From positions 1-64,000 of the forward strand of contig JAGLHT010000007.1 in the NCBI GenBank assembly GCA_023143455.1: DNA of 64,000 nt. The letters are read 5' to 3'. The DNA is from Desulfobacterales bacterium (GTDB taxonomy: Bacteria; Desulfobacterota; Desulfobacteria; Desulfobacterales; Desulfobacteraceae). The first letter of the stretch is position 1. Each line of letters starts with the position of its first letter. Below are positions 43,238-52,281 of this stretch, piece after piece. A program made the position numbers and the translations under genes. Below the pieces are notes generated by a model that worked only from the letters and a program-made list of their open reading frames with translations, did no database searches and was not told the origin of the DNA.

Positions 43238-44587
43238 TTAAACAATACCCTGATCCATCATTGAATCTGCCACTTTAACAAATCCGGCAATATTGGCACC
43301 ATTGACGTAGTTGCCTGGAGTTCCATATTCTTCTGAAGCAGAAAGACATGCCGCATGAATGCTTTGCATGATACCCTTAAGCTTGGCTTCCACTTCTTCA
43401 CGGGTCCATTTAATTCTCATTGAGTTCTGGGACATTTCAAGTCCGGATACGGCAACACCACCTGCATTGGCTGCTTTGCCCGGTGCATAGAGAATTTTAT
43501 TATCAAGAAAGATTTCAACACCTTCCGGCATGGTCGGCATATTAGCACCTTCGCTGACTACATAGACACCATTATTTATCATATTCTGGGCATCTTTGGC
43601 ATTGATTTCATTCTGGGTTGCGCTTGGAAAAGCACAGTCTGCCTTATGGTTCCACAATGGATTGTGATCCAAAGACCCATTAAATTCAGTATAAACCGCT
43701 TCCGGGTATTTATCAGCATATTCCCTGATTCTACCGCGTTTTCCATTTTTCAGATATATGACATATTGAAGCTTGGCTTCATCAATCCCTTTTTCATCAT
43801 AAATATATCCGGAACTATCAGATATTGTGATAACCTTTGCTCCCAGCTGATTTAATTTTTCAATAGTATACTGAGCCACATTACCAGAAGCAGAAACAAG
43901 GCAAACTTTATCTTTGAGGCTTTCTCTTCTGATAGCCAGCATTTCCTCAGCAAAAAAGACTGTGCCATACCCGGTTGCTTCCGGTCTGATCAGGCTTCCA
44001 CCCCAGTTAAGGCCTTTCCCGGTCAGTACGCCTGAAAATTCATTTTTTAATTTTTTATACATACCAAAAAGGTATCCGATCTCTCTTGCTCCAACACCTA
44101 TATCTCCCGCAGGAATATCCGTATCAGGACCTAAATGACGGAAAAGTTCGCACATGAAACTTTGGCAGAATCTCATGACTTCATTATCTGATTTACCCTT
44201 GGGATCAAAGTCTGCACCACCTTTTCCGGCGCCAAGAGGGAGGGTGGTCAATGCATTTTTAAATGTCTGTTCAAAGGCAAGAAATTTCAAAATGGAAAGG
44301 TTGACGGAAGAATGGAATCGAAGCCCGCCCTTGTATGGTCCGATGGCACTGTTCATCTCTATTCTGAATCCCCGATTGACCTTGATTTGACCGTGATCAT
44401 CCACCCAGGGAACCCTGAATTGAATCACTCGTTCCGGTTCAATCATTCTTCCCAGAATATTGGCATGCCGATATTCTGGGTTTTTATCCAAAACCGGTTT
44501 TACAGACCTAACAACCTCTGTTACTGCTTGATGAAACTCTTTTTCAAAGGGATCTTTTGCAAAGACTCTATCCAAAATGGTGCTCAT
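43238..44587 (-). CDS. gdhA: NADP-type glutamate dehydrogenase
   Basis: A 449-aa second glutamate dehydrogenase. The start is taken at ATG 44587 (MSTILD), 7 bases after AGGAGA, not the ATG 6 bases earlier. YKGGLRFH, LPLGAGKGGADFDPKGKS and IPAGDIGVG hold the active-site residues. The Rossmann region SASGNVAQYTIEKL and ISDSSGYIYDEKG is the form of NADP-specific GdhA, so it should assimilate ammonia. It is convergent with the sigma-54 regulator and has a palindromic region upstream (44658-44695). It belongs to a different subfamily from the enzyme at 39170. Confidence 0.9.
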   Translation of the reverse strand: MSTILDRVFAKDPFEKEFHQAVTEVVRSVKPVLDKNPEYRHANILGRMIEPERVIQFRVPWVDDHGQIKVNRGFRIEMNSAIGPYKGGLRFHSSVNLSILKFLAFEQTFKNALTTLPLGAGKGGADFDPKGKSDNEVMRFCQSFMCELFRHLGPDTDIPAGDIGVGAREIGYLFGMYKKLKNEFSGVLTGKGLNWGGSLIRPEATGYGTVFFAEEMLAIRRESLKDKVCLVSASGNVAQYTIEKLNQLGAKVITISDSSGYIYDEKGIDEAKLQYVIYLKNGKRGRIREYADKYPEAVYTEFNGSLDHNPLWNHKADCAFPSATQNEINAKDAQNMINNGVYVVSEGANMPTMPEGVEIFLDNKILYAPGKAANAGGVAVSGLEMSQNSMRIKWTREEVEAKLKGIMQSIHAACLSASEEYGTPGNYVNGANIAGFVKVADSMMDQGIV

Positions 44588-44657
44588 TCTCATTCTCCTA
44601 TTTTCAGTTAAAATATGTTTTGGATTATTTTAATCCAGTATAAATACCATTGACGCT

Positions 44658-44695
44658 CTGAAACTAAATCATTAATGATTTGAAAAGGGTTTCAG
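44658..44695. promoter_or_regulatory. Nested palindromes upstream of the NADP-type glutamate dehydrogenase
   Basis: AAATCATTAATGATTT (44666-44681) is a perfect 16-bp palindrome. It is flanked by CTGAAAC (44658-44664) and GTTTCAG (44689-44695), a second inverted repeat. The site is ~70-110 bases upstream of the gene start, in the likely promoter. No sigma-54 motif is present. It looks like an operator for a dimeric regulator. Confidence 0.45.
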
Positions 44696-44716
44696 AAATA
44701 TTACAGTTTTTGGCAA

Positions 44717-44755
44717 AGAAGGCTCTGTTGCAGAGGTGCTAATACAGAGCCTTCT
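44717..44755 (-). terminator. Stem-loop after the transhydrogenase operon
   Basis: AGAAGGCTCTGT (44717-44728) pairs perfectly with ACAGAGCCTTCT (44744-44755) around a 15-base loop, about 100 bases after the pntB stop on the minus strand. The following T-tract is short (TTCTTTG), so termination may be partial and read-through into gdhA possible. Confidence 0.5.
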
Positions 44756-44857
44756 GCCTTAGGGATATTTAAAAATTGTCCGATCAAATCAATTATCCCA
44801 ACTATCCCCAGCCGTCATTAGACTTAAGATAGAATGTATATTTTTATCTATTTTAAA

Positions 44858-46261
44858 TCACTTTTGTACCTTTAATGCATCAATCAAGCTATTTGCAGTT
44901 GATGCTGCATCACCTACTAACATTATTGTTTTCGGATTTTCATATAAGGTGTTCTCAACTCCTGAATAACCCGGGTTTGCATCAAAATTGCATACAATTA
45001 CTTTTTTTGCATCATGGGCCATCAATATAGGCATTCCGGAAATAGGAGTGCCCTCAGTATCTATTGCTGACGGATTCACCACGTCACAAGCACCAAAAAT
45101 AAGAACAACGTCTGTTTGTGAAAATTCAGGATTAATTTCATCCATTTCGTAAAGCTTGTCATAATCGACTTCTGCTTCAGCCAGAAGAACATTCATGTGC
45201 CCGGGCATTCTTCCCGCAACCGGGTGAATGGCAAATTTCACTTGTGCACCCATTAATTCAAGTATCGAGGCAAGCTCAATCACCTTGAATTGTGCCTGTG
45301 CCAGAGCCATTCCATACCCGGGAATAATAATGACTTTATTTGCATTGCGGGCAATTTCAACAGCTTTTTCAAAGTTATTTTTTTCAACAGGAACTGCAAC
45401 ACGGACCTGCTTATTTTTAACCGCTGGCTTTGACTGAGGCGCCTCAATAGGAACAAAAACTCTGAAAAGGCTACGGTTCATTGCTTTGCACATAACATAA
45501 GTCAGTATTGATCCTGAAGCTGCCACAGTGGCTCCACAGGAAATCAGCAATTTATTTTCGATAATCATGCCGCAAAATGCAGCAGCCAATCCTGCAGTTG
45601 CATTTAAGAATGAAATCAAAACCGGCATATCAGCCCCGCCAATACGGATAGAAAAAATAATTCCAAAAAGGATTGACATGAAAATGATTAAAATATAGAG
45701 GAATATCTGACTTCCAACAGGCGCAAACAATGCTGCAATAATTAATGCGATAATGACAACAAAATTTATCATGACAAACAAGGTGTGTTTTGGCAATATC
45801 AGTTGAGCCTGTCCAAGCTTATTGGACAGCTTCCCTCCTGCGATCATGCTGCCACTGAAAGTCAAAGCTCCTATAGCAAGACCTAATAGACCGGAAATTT
45901 CATTTATCGTTCCAAGGTGTTGAGTTCCTCGCATTAGTTCTGCAAGGGAAAGAAAAAAAGCTGCTATCCCTCCTGCACCATGCTGAAAAGCAACCATGGC
46001 AGGAATTTGAATCATTGTGACTCTCTTTGCCACCCAATACCCAGCAGCAGAGCCGATCACAAGAGACATTAGCACAATATAAGGATACATGATTCCGTTT
46101 CGATAAAGGACTAAAACTGCTGCACAGGTTAAAGCAAAAGCAGCGACAAGGTTGCCGAGTTTTGCCCTGTGGGGCCAGTGAAACAGCCATATTCCCAATA
46201 TAAGAATGCCTATTACGGAAAAATCCAAAAATAAATTCATGGCAGAGTATGTTTCAGTCAT
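44858..46261 (-). CDS. pntB: NAD(P) transhydrogenase subunit beta
   Basis: A 467-aa subunit with about nine membrane helices (residues ~10-260) and a C-terminal NADP-binding domain III (~290-465). That domain includes VIIPGYGMALAQAQ, HPVAGRMPGHMNVLLAEA, FGACDVVNPSA and FDANPGYSGVEN. Using the proton gradient the enzyme reduces NADP with NADH. The start overlaps the stop of the small subunit (TAATG). Confidence 0.95.
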   Translation of the reverse strand: MTETYSAMNLFLDFSVIGILILGIWLFHWPHRAKLGNLVAAFALTCAAVLVLYRNGIMYPYIVLMSLVIGSAAGYWVAKRVTMIQIPAMVAFQHGAGGIAAFFLSLAELMRGTQHLGTINEISGLLGLAIGALTFSGSMIAGGKLSNKLGQAQLILPKHTLFVMINFVVIIALIIAALFAPVGSQIFLYILIIFMSILFGIIFSIRIGGADMPVLISFLNATAGLAAAFCGMIIENKLLISCGATVAASGSILTYVMCKAMNRSLFRVFVPIEAPQSKPAVKNKQVRVAVPVEKNNFEKAVEIARNANKVIIIPGYGMALAQAQFKVIELASILELMGAQVKFAIHPVAGRMPGHMNVLLAEAEVDYDKLYEMDEINPEFSQTDVVLIFGACDVVNPSAIDTEGTPISGMPILMAHDAKKVIVCNFDANPGYSGVENTLYENPKTIMLVGDAASTANSLIDALKVQK

Positions 46262-46557
46262 TATTCTTGAACTCCCTTTCCTTTTTTCTTAAACAGTTTT
46301 AACATTCTGTCAGTGATTACAAATCCACCCACAAGGTTGAAAGCAGCCATGATAAAAGCGATTGATCCTATTATCTGCTCCGTCCTAGTTGATGCAGCTG
46401 AGAAAAGAATCAAAACTCCTAATATGGTTACAGCAGAGATTGCATTTGTCATGGACATCAATGGTGTATGAAGCAATGTAGGTATTCTGGAAATCAAAAG
46501 ATATCCAACCACAAAGAAAAACAAAAAAACTCCTGCCATTAATAAAAGATTTGCCAT
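46261..46557 (-). CDS. pntA2: NAD(P) transhydrogenase alpha subunit, membrane part
   Basis: A 98-aa protein with three hydrophobic helices, equal to the C-terminal membrane part of E. coli PntA. MTNAISAVTILGVL is the conserved helix-2 block. The split alpha subunit resembles the three-gene form known from Rhodospirillum. RBS GGAG; it lies 18 bases after pntA1. Confidence 0.9.
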   Translation of the reverse strand: MANLLLMAGVFLFFFVVGYLLISRIPTLLHTPLMSMTNAISAVTILGVLILFSAASTRTEQIIGSIAFIMAAFNLVGGFVITDRMLKLFKKKGKGVQE

Positions 46558-46575
46558 TGGTTTACTCCTGATTGT

Positions 46576-47742
46576 TTAATGGTCAGCCAGTCCCATTGCC
46601 TTGAGAGTGCCTTGGTGATAAAGTTTGCCTTTGTGAGTAACAAGAGCATCTTTAATGATTTCATCTGTCATGTCAAAGTCATCTGGTCCGTTTTTAAACA
46701 GATTCTCGACAAAATAATAAAGATTATTGGCATACAGCCATGAAGAATGAATCGGCAATGATCCGGGTATATTTTTAATTCCACAGATGTAGACACCTTT
46801 ATGAATTAATTCTTTTCCAGGATCTGTTATCTCACAATTTCCGCCCTGATCAATCGATACATCAATAATGACAGACCCTGGTTTCATTGTTTCAACCATT
46901 TCTTTTGTGATTAGATGCTGGGCAACTTCTCCCGGGACAAGGGCACTTAAAACAATAATATCAGATTCTGCGACCAAAGGTTTTAGCGCTTGTCTTTCTT
47001 TTTCAAGCCATTCATCTGAAAGTGCTTTGGCATATCCTCCCTCTCCAATGACCATCTCAGGTGGTGCATCAAAACCAACCGCTTTGACTCCTAAGCTCTC
47101 TGCCTCTTTTCTTGCATCAGGACGGATATCAACTACTTTTACAATTCCACCAAGCCTTTTCCCTGTTGCAATTGCCTGAAGCCCCACAACTCCGGCACCT
47201 ACCACCAAAATATTGGCGGGCTTAGTCATCCCAATTGACGTTCCAATCATGGGAATGAATTTTGGAAAATTAGCTGCCGCAATAATGATTGCTTTATAAC
47301 CAGTTATAGCACTCATGGATGTCAATGGGTCCATGCGTTGCGCTCGTGAAATTCTGGGGATACCGTCCATTGTGAATGCTGTGATGTTTCTTGCCTGCAT
47401 TTTTTTTACATCTTCATGATTTGAAGGAGCTGCAGGATGTATAAAAGTAATGAGTGTTTGATTTTCTTTTAACATGTCAATTTCATGCTTGTTGAACTGT
47501 TCATTAAACAGAGGTTCTTTGACCTTTAAAATAACATCTGATTTATTAAAAACCTCGGCTGCATCAAGAGCAATCTCTGCTCCAGCTTTTTGGTATGCAT
47601 CATCATCAGTAAATGCACCTGACCCTGCCTTTGTTTCAACAATGACATCAAATCCAAGTTTTTTAAATTTTTCAACAGTTTCGGGAAGAGCTGCAACTCT
47701 GTTTTCCTTGCACATTATTTCTTTTGGTATTCCGATAAGCAT
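46576..47742 (-). CDS. pntA1: NAD(P) transhydrogenase alpha subunit, NAD-binding part
   Basis: A 388-aa soluble domain-I protein with alanine-dehydrogenase-like fold: start MLIGIPKEIMCKENRVAALP, dinucleotide loop VVGAGVVGLQAIATGKRLG, and RPDARKEAESLG. MVETMKPGSVIIDVSIDQGG is the conserved later block. It binds NAD(H) and hands hydride to PntB. Start ATG 47742 follows AGGAG. Upstream in the operon is a HEAT-like protein gene (54-base gap). Confidence 0.93.
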   Translation of the reverse strand: MLIGIPKEIMCKENRVAALPETVEKFKKLGFDVIVETKAGSGAFTDDDAYQKAGAEIALDAAEVFNKSDVILKVKEPLFNEQFNKHEIDMLKENQTLITFIHPAAPSNHEDVKKMQARNITAFTMDGIPRISRAQRMDPLTSMSAITGYKAIIIAAANFPKFIPMIGTSIGMTKPANILVVGAGVVGLQAIATGKRLGGIVKVVDIRPDARKEAESLGVKAVGFDAPPEMVIGEGGYAKALSDEWLEKERQALKPLVAESDIIVLSALVPGEVAQHLITKEMVETMKPGSVIIDVSIDQGGNCEITDPGKELIHKGVYICGIKNIPGSLPIHSSWLYANNLYYFVENLFKNGPDDFDMTDEIIKDALVTHKGKLYHQGTLKAMGLADH

Positions 47743-47795
47743 GTTTGGCTCCTTATATTATCTTTTGTTATTAATCAATTTTGTTCAAAGGCTAT

Positions 47796-48245
47796 TTAGA
47801 TTGTTACGCCAATTCCCTTGATCTGATCCATTGAGTTTTGCAATGCATCATGAAATTTTGGTGGTTCAGGCGAAGCAAGTAATTCATCCATGGCTTCTAT
47901 GATTTCCTGAACAAATTGTTTCAAAATATCTTTTTCAAGAGCTCGGTTATTAACAATAGTTGTTGTTAGTTTTTCAAGACCATCAGTCGCCAGTATCCTT
48001 ACATCATAATAAAGATCATTGCGTTTTATTAATGAAAGAACTTCTCTTGCCAGATTTGAGCTTGGATTCTCTACAAAAGGTAAAGATTCAATTGCGGCTT
48101 CGCGCAGACGCCAGTTTTGGTTAAACCGGAGCAGGCGGATCAATTCATCTTGGCAGCTGCCAAGCTCCTTACTCTCAGACAATTTTTTTAGTTTCTCCAG
48201 AACCACTCCCCAGTCATTTAAATTTCCAAAAATATTTTTTCCCAT
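47796..48245 (-). CDS. HEAT-repeat-like protein upstream of pntAB
   Basis: A 149-aa helical protein. The start chosen is ATG 48245 (MGKNIFGNLNDW) after a GGGGGG purine run, rather than an upstream in-frame ATG at 48338. Residues ~25-105 show two to three HEAT-like helical pairs (NWRLREAAIESLPFVEN, YYDVRILATDGLEKL). Such repeats are protein-binding scaffolds. Its place 54 bases before pntA1 suggests a link to the transhydrogenase. A TATAAT (48276-48271) lies upstream on the minus strand as a possible -10. Confidence 0.6.
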   Translation of the reverse strand: MGKNIFGNLNDWGVVLEKLKKLSESKELGSCQDELIRLLRFNQNWRLREAAIESLPFVENPSSNLAREVLSLIKRNDLYYDVRILATDGLEKLTTTIVNNRALEKDILKQFVQEIIEAMDELLASPEPPKFHDALQNSMDQIKGIGVTI

Positions 48246-48510
48246 AAACCCCCCGGTTTTCTTAAATATTATTATACTTCTGTTCAACAACACCGATAAA
48301 TGATACGAGCTAAGCTCTCTTATCAAAGGACATTGCAAACTGACATAATCATTAAAATTAAAAAATTAAAGAGCAAGGAGTATGCCATAGGAAAAAAATT
48401 GAGGTAAGTAGCTGTAAATACATAGAATATGTATTGTTGGTGTTTTATAATTAAGAAAAGATCCTGATGCAAAACGCAGCGACCGTTGCACATTGCACCG
48501 AATAATGATT

Positions 48511-49866
48511 TCAGTTCATTTTTAGACGATTCATTATACGCCATAGGGTGGATCGGTCGATTCCTAATAATTTTGATGCCTGGGTTTTATTATTACCAGT
48601 CATATCCAGGACATTAATGATATGTTTTTTGCTCAATTGTTCCAGAGATTTTATATCTTTGGAAAAAGGCTCTATACCTGAAACTAAAGGGGGCATTGTC
48701 AAAACAGGAGGAAGGCTGTTTTTAGTAATTTCATTGCTGACTTCAAAAAGCGTTGCTCTTTCAATTATATTTTCAAGCTCCCTGATATTTCCGGGCCAAT
48801 CATAATTTTCCAACAACCTAAGCACCTCTTGAGAAATACGTTTTATGTTTTTATTATTTTGAGCTGAATATTGCTTTAAAAAATGATGTGCCAGGATTCC
48901 GATATCTCCTTTACGTTTTCTTAAAGGCGGTAAATCAATAATAACAACATTCAGACGGTAATACAGGTCCTTTCTAAAGCTGCCCTGCTCAACCATAGCC
49001 TCAAGGTTTTTATTTGTCGCAGCAAGGATTCTTACCCAAACCTTTTTTCTCTCAAAGGAACCAACCGGCTGTATTTCTCCATTTTCCAATGCCCGCAGGA
49101 ATGTCTGCTGGAGCCCTGTCCCGATATCCCCGATCTCATCAAGAAATATTGTCCCCCCGTTTGCAGCTTCAAAGAGCCCTCTTTTGTCAGATACAGCACC
49201 TGTAAATGCACCTTTTACATGACCAAACAATTCACTTGCCAGCAAGTTTTCATTAAGGGCAGCACAATTGACCGGAAGATAAGGTTTTGAAGCCTTGTCA
49301 CTGTTAAAATGTATTGCTCTGGCAACCAGTTCTTTCCCCGTACCGGTCTCTCCATTGATAAGAACAGTTGCCTTTGAATCCTTGATGTTGTTGATGATTT
49401 TGAAAACAGTCATCATTGCTTCACTGGTTCCAATAATATTTTCAAATGTATATTTTTTCTGAAGTTGATGTTGCAAACGGAGATTGCTTAAAAACAGCTC
49501 TCGCTTTTCCATGGTTTTTTTAACGACGACCCTCAGTTCTTCCATGTCAAAGGGCTTTAAAATATAGTCTTCAGCACCTTTTTTCATGGCTGAAACAGCT
49601 GTGTCAACCGTACCGTAAGCCGTAATAATAATAAACAAGATATTAACATCATGCCTCTTTGTGGCTTTCAGAAGTTCCATTCCATTAATACCGGGAAGTT
49701 TGAAGTCTGATATGACCAAGTCAAATTGGGTGTTTTTGATCTTTTCAAGGGCTTTTTCTCCGGAATCAACTGCTTGTGCATCATAGCCCTCTTTTGAAAT
49801 AACATGCAGTAATCCCTGATTCATTTTTTGATCGTCTTCAACAATTAAAATTTTGTATCCTTTCAT
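48511..49866 (-). CDS. Sigma-54 response regulator (NtrC family)
   Basis: A 451-aa regulator. ATG 49866 (MKGYKILIVEDD) is preferred over an ATG 4 codons earlier since GGGAG stands 6 bases before it. The receiver has the acceptor Asp in LVISDFKLPGING. The AAA+ has GETGTGKE and GAFTGA, and the C-terminal Fis-like HTH reads KTQASKLLGIDRSTLWRIMN. It is paired with the Cache kinase 26 bases upstream and is divergent from the sigma-54-driven DASS operon, which I infer it activates. Confidence 0.9.
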   Translation of the reverse strand: MKGYKILIVEDDQKMNQGLLHVISKEGYDAQAVDSGEKALEKIKNTQFDLVISDFKLPGINGMELLKATKRHDVNILFIIITAYGTVDTAVSAMKKGAEDYILKPFDMEELRVVVKKTMEKRELFLSNLRLQHQLQKKYTFENIIGTSEAMMTVFKIINNIKDSKATVLINGETGTGKELVARAIHFNSDKASKPYLPVNCAALNENLLASELFGHVKGAFTGAVSDKRGLFEAANGGTIFLDEIGDIGTGLQQTFLRALENGEIQPVGSFERKKVWVRILAATNKNLEAMVEQGSFRKDLYYRLNVVIIDLPPLRKRKGDIGILAHHFLKQYSAQNNKNIKRISQEVLRLLENYDWPGNIRELENIIERATLFEVSNEITKNSLPPVLTMPPLVSGIEPFSKDIKSLEQLSKKHIINVLDMTGNNKTQASKLLGIDRSTLWRIMNRLKMN

Positions 49867-49892
49867 AGGATCTCCCATTCTATGATAAAAAA

Positions 49893-51548
49893 CTATTCTA
49901 TAGGTAATTCAACAGTAAATACTGTACCAGGATTGATTGCATTGCCCTCGGTTGAACTGATTACTTTAATATCCCCCCCCAGTTTTCTTGCCATCTCATT
50001 ACTGACAAAAAGACCAAGACCTGTTCCTTCTCCCGGACTTTTAGTTGTGAAAAACGGATTGAATATTTTGATAAGTTCATCCTTGGGAATCCCTGGTCCG
50101 GAATCTGCAATTTCAATTTTTACCTTTTTTAAAACCTGCACGTAACGGGTTTTTAATTTTAATATCCCCCCATCCGGCATGGCTTCAATGGCATTTGTAA
50201 CAAGATTTGTCAATATGGCCTGTATGGTGCTTGCATCACCCTTAATGTCAGGCATATCTTTTTCCAGTTCTTTTTCTATTTTAATTTTTTTAGACGCACA
50301 ATGGAGCCCGGCTATACCCATCAGTTTTGTCAGGGCTTTATTGACATCAGTAGTTTGTGCATCGCTCTGGGAATGGCGGGAAAAATCAAGAAGGTTTCTA
50401 ACAATTTTACTTCCCTGTCTGACTTCATCAACTACTGTGGAAAGTCTTTCCTGGATTATCTCTATTCCGATTCCAGATTCATTTAGTTCTTCTTTGGCAA
50501 TCTGGGTATAGAGTAACGCATTGGCAAGGGGTGTGTTTAATTCATGGGCAAGACCTGAGGTCAGAAGGCCAAGGGATGCAAGTTTTTCTTTTTGAATGAC
50601 TTGAAACTCAAGCTCTTTTTCGTACCGGTATTTAGCTTTCAAAATATTTACTATTATAGTTGAAATAACAAAAGCAAGGACAAATACAATCATTGCTGTC
50701 AGTATGCCATAAACAACAGCCTCCCTTCCCAGAGCCTTGATACGATTTAAAATTTCAGCCATGTCCTGGTCAGCCATAACATACCAAGGAAAAGCATCAA
50801 CTTTCTGATAGGCTTGCAAAACACGCTCCCCTCTATAATCGGTTGTTTCATAAAGCCCCTGTTTCTTTTCATCGATGGCATTTATAGAAATATGATCCAC
50901 AATGGCCTTTGCCCCAAATCTTGATGTAGACAAAAATCTACCCTTTTCGTCTACCAAATAGACCTCTCCGGTAGCTTCTATATTGCTTTTTCTTAGCAGC
51001 GAGCCAACAAGCCTGAAATCAACCAAAGCACATAAGTTCCCATCTAGTTCTTTAGATGCGTTCAATATTGGTGTGCAAATCATAAGTGCCGGAATTTGTT
51101 CTTGCCCAATGGTAAACATAAAGATATCTTTAATATATGTATCCAACGATGACCTTACCGATTCACCAATGGTCTGCACTATTACCGGATCAAATTGTGC
51201 ATCCAGAGTAGAGAAAACAAGCTTCCCTGATTTATCCAGAACAAAAAAAACAAGATAGGGTCTGTAGTGTTCCTTCATTTGTTCAAAATGCATTTTAAGT
51301 ATCGAGGTATTAAATCCAAAAAGATCAATAATATTGGAAAGGTTGTTCATATCATTTGCTCTTTCCATCATAAATCCTTTTATTGCATCAGCATTGCTTT
51401 TTGACAAACCCTTTAAGTAGGATGATGCTTTTTCTTCGATCAGAGTTTCTCCCTGGGATATTACTTTGTATCCAAAAGAAGCCAGGGGCACCAGAGAAAC
51501 AAGCATAAATGCCGCTATCAGGAATATTCTGAGTCTTTCAAAATTCAT
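49893..51548 (-). CDS. Cache-domain sensor histidine kinase
   Basis: A 551-aa inner-membrane kinase. TM1 is at 8-27; a periplasmic dCache sensor ~30-270 includes FFVLDKSGKLVFST and EVYLVDEKGRFLSTS. TM2 is at 278-302. HisKA has H335 in GLAHELNTPLANA; the HATPase has NLVTNAIEAMPDGG and GTGLGLFVSNEM. An 8-C run on the plus strand (49973-49980) makes a G8 tract in the coding strand near the end. dCache domains bind small organic ligands. Forms the kinase half of a pair with the regulator at 48511. Confidence 0.88.
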   Translation of the reverse strand: MNFERLRIFLIAAFMLVSLVPLASFGYKVISQGETLIEEKASSYLKGLSKSNADAIKGFMMERANDMNNLSNIIDLFGFNTSILKMHFEQMKEHYRPYLVFFVLDKSGKLVFSTLDAQFDPVIVQTIGESVRSSLDTYIKDIFMFTIGQEQIPALMICTPILNASKELDGNLCALVDFRLVGSLLRKSNIEATGEVYLVDEKGRFLSTSRFGAKAIVDHISINAIDEKKQGLYETTDYRGERVLQAYQKVDAFPWYVMADQDMAEILNRIKALGREAVVYGILTAMIVFVLAFVISTIIVNILKAKYRYEKELEFQVIQKEKLASLGLLTSGLAHELNTPLANALLYTQIAKEELNESGIGIEIIQERLSTVVDEVRQGSKIVRNLLDFSRHSQSDAQTTDVNKALTKLMGIAGLHCASKKIKIEKELEKDMPDIKGDASTIQAILTNLVTNAIEAMPDGGILKLKTRYVQVLKKVKIEIADSGPGIPKDELIKIFNPFFTTKSPGEGTGLGLFVSNEMARKLGGDIKVISSTEGNAINPGTVFTVELPIE

Positions 51549-52202
51549 TTTTCAACTCTTCTAAAATGATTGAAAACTATAAAAATACACAAAATCTTTA
51601 TTCAGGGAATACAACACATTTTTATATCTTCTACAACTAAAAAAAATAAGCGGTGTCTGGATAAAAAATTGCATGGATAAAAAAGTGTGCCAATATACAA
51701 AGGAAATGTTGCTACTGGACCTACAGAAGTCCTGAAATTCTTTAATGGCGCGAAAATATCCAAAGGGGGGGGGCGTGCTGTTTTTGCACTTCCCAGCCGC
51801 AACAGAAAAGGAATATCAAATATCTTAACTTCGATTAAAGACTATCCAAATCGTTTTCCCATGTTTTGCAAAAGGAAATATGTCAAGCCTGGAAGATGGT
51901 GTATATCATTTTACCATGCCTTTTTGCTGATCATGGGATCAAAAATAAATCACGGCAGAAGACATTGATGCGCCCATGTCCAAGTCAATCCTCACTACCC
52001 TTTTTACAACCTGTAAAATATACTGACATGATCACTTCTGTTTTATGGATAAAAAAACATTCTCTGCTTTTTATTTGATTTACAATTTGAAAAAAAAGCT
52101 GACATGTGTTTGAAACCTTCCTTTTTTCCCCTTCATTTATAACATCAATAATAGTTTAGTATTTCAGGTACTTATTGATTTTTTAACAGTTAAGAATTTA
52201 AG
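51549..52202. other. Long divergent intergenic region with a G9 tract
   Basis: No gene is recognised between the divergent kinases. A plus-strand open frame at 51687-51968 (GTG start) has no domain I know and no Shine-Dalgarno. A run of nine G (51765-51773) stands out in this A+T-rich DNA. TGGATAAAAAATTGCA at 51658-51673 keeps sigma-54 spacing but has a poor -24 side. The region probably holds the minus-strand promoter of the kinase/regulator pair and the enhancer of the 52203 promoter; I cannot place either. Confidence 0.4.
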
Positions 52203-52218
52203 TGGCATCATAGTTGCT
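52203..52218 (+). promoter_or_regulatory. Sigma-54 promoter of the kinase-receiver-DASS operon
   Basis: TGGCATCATAGTTGCT matches the -24/-12 consensus with GG-N10-GC spacing and lies 63 bases before the kinase start at 52282. A TTAACAGTTAA dyad (52183-52193) sits just upstream. Confidence 0.8.
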
Positions 52219-52281
52219 ATTTAGATTCCTGCGAGGCATCTGGATAAATATGCTGAATCAATTTAAAGGTTGAATAGTATT

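Noticed and set aside
51658-51673. TGGATAAAAAATTGCA as a sigma-54 promoter
   Set aside because: Spacing is right but the -24 side is poor and no gene follows on the plus strand within a normal distance.
51687-51968. GTG-started plus-strand 93-codon frame containing the G9 tract
   Set aside because: No domain, no ribosome-binding site, unusual composition; not supported as a gene.
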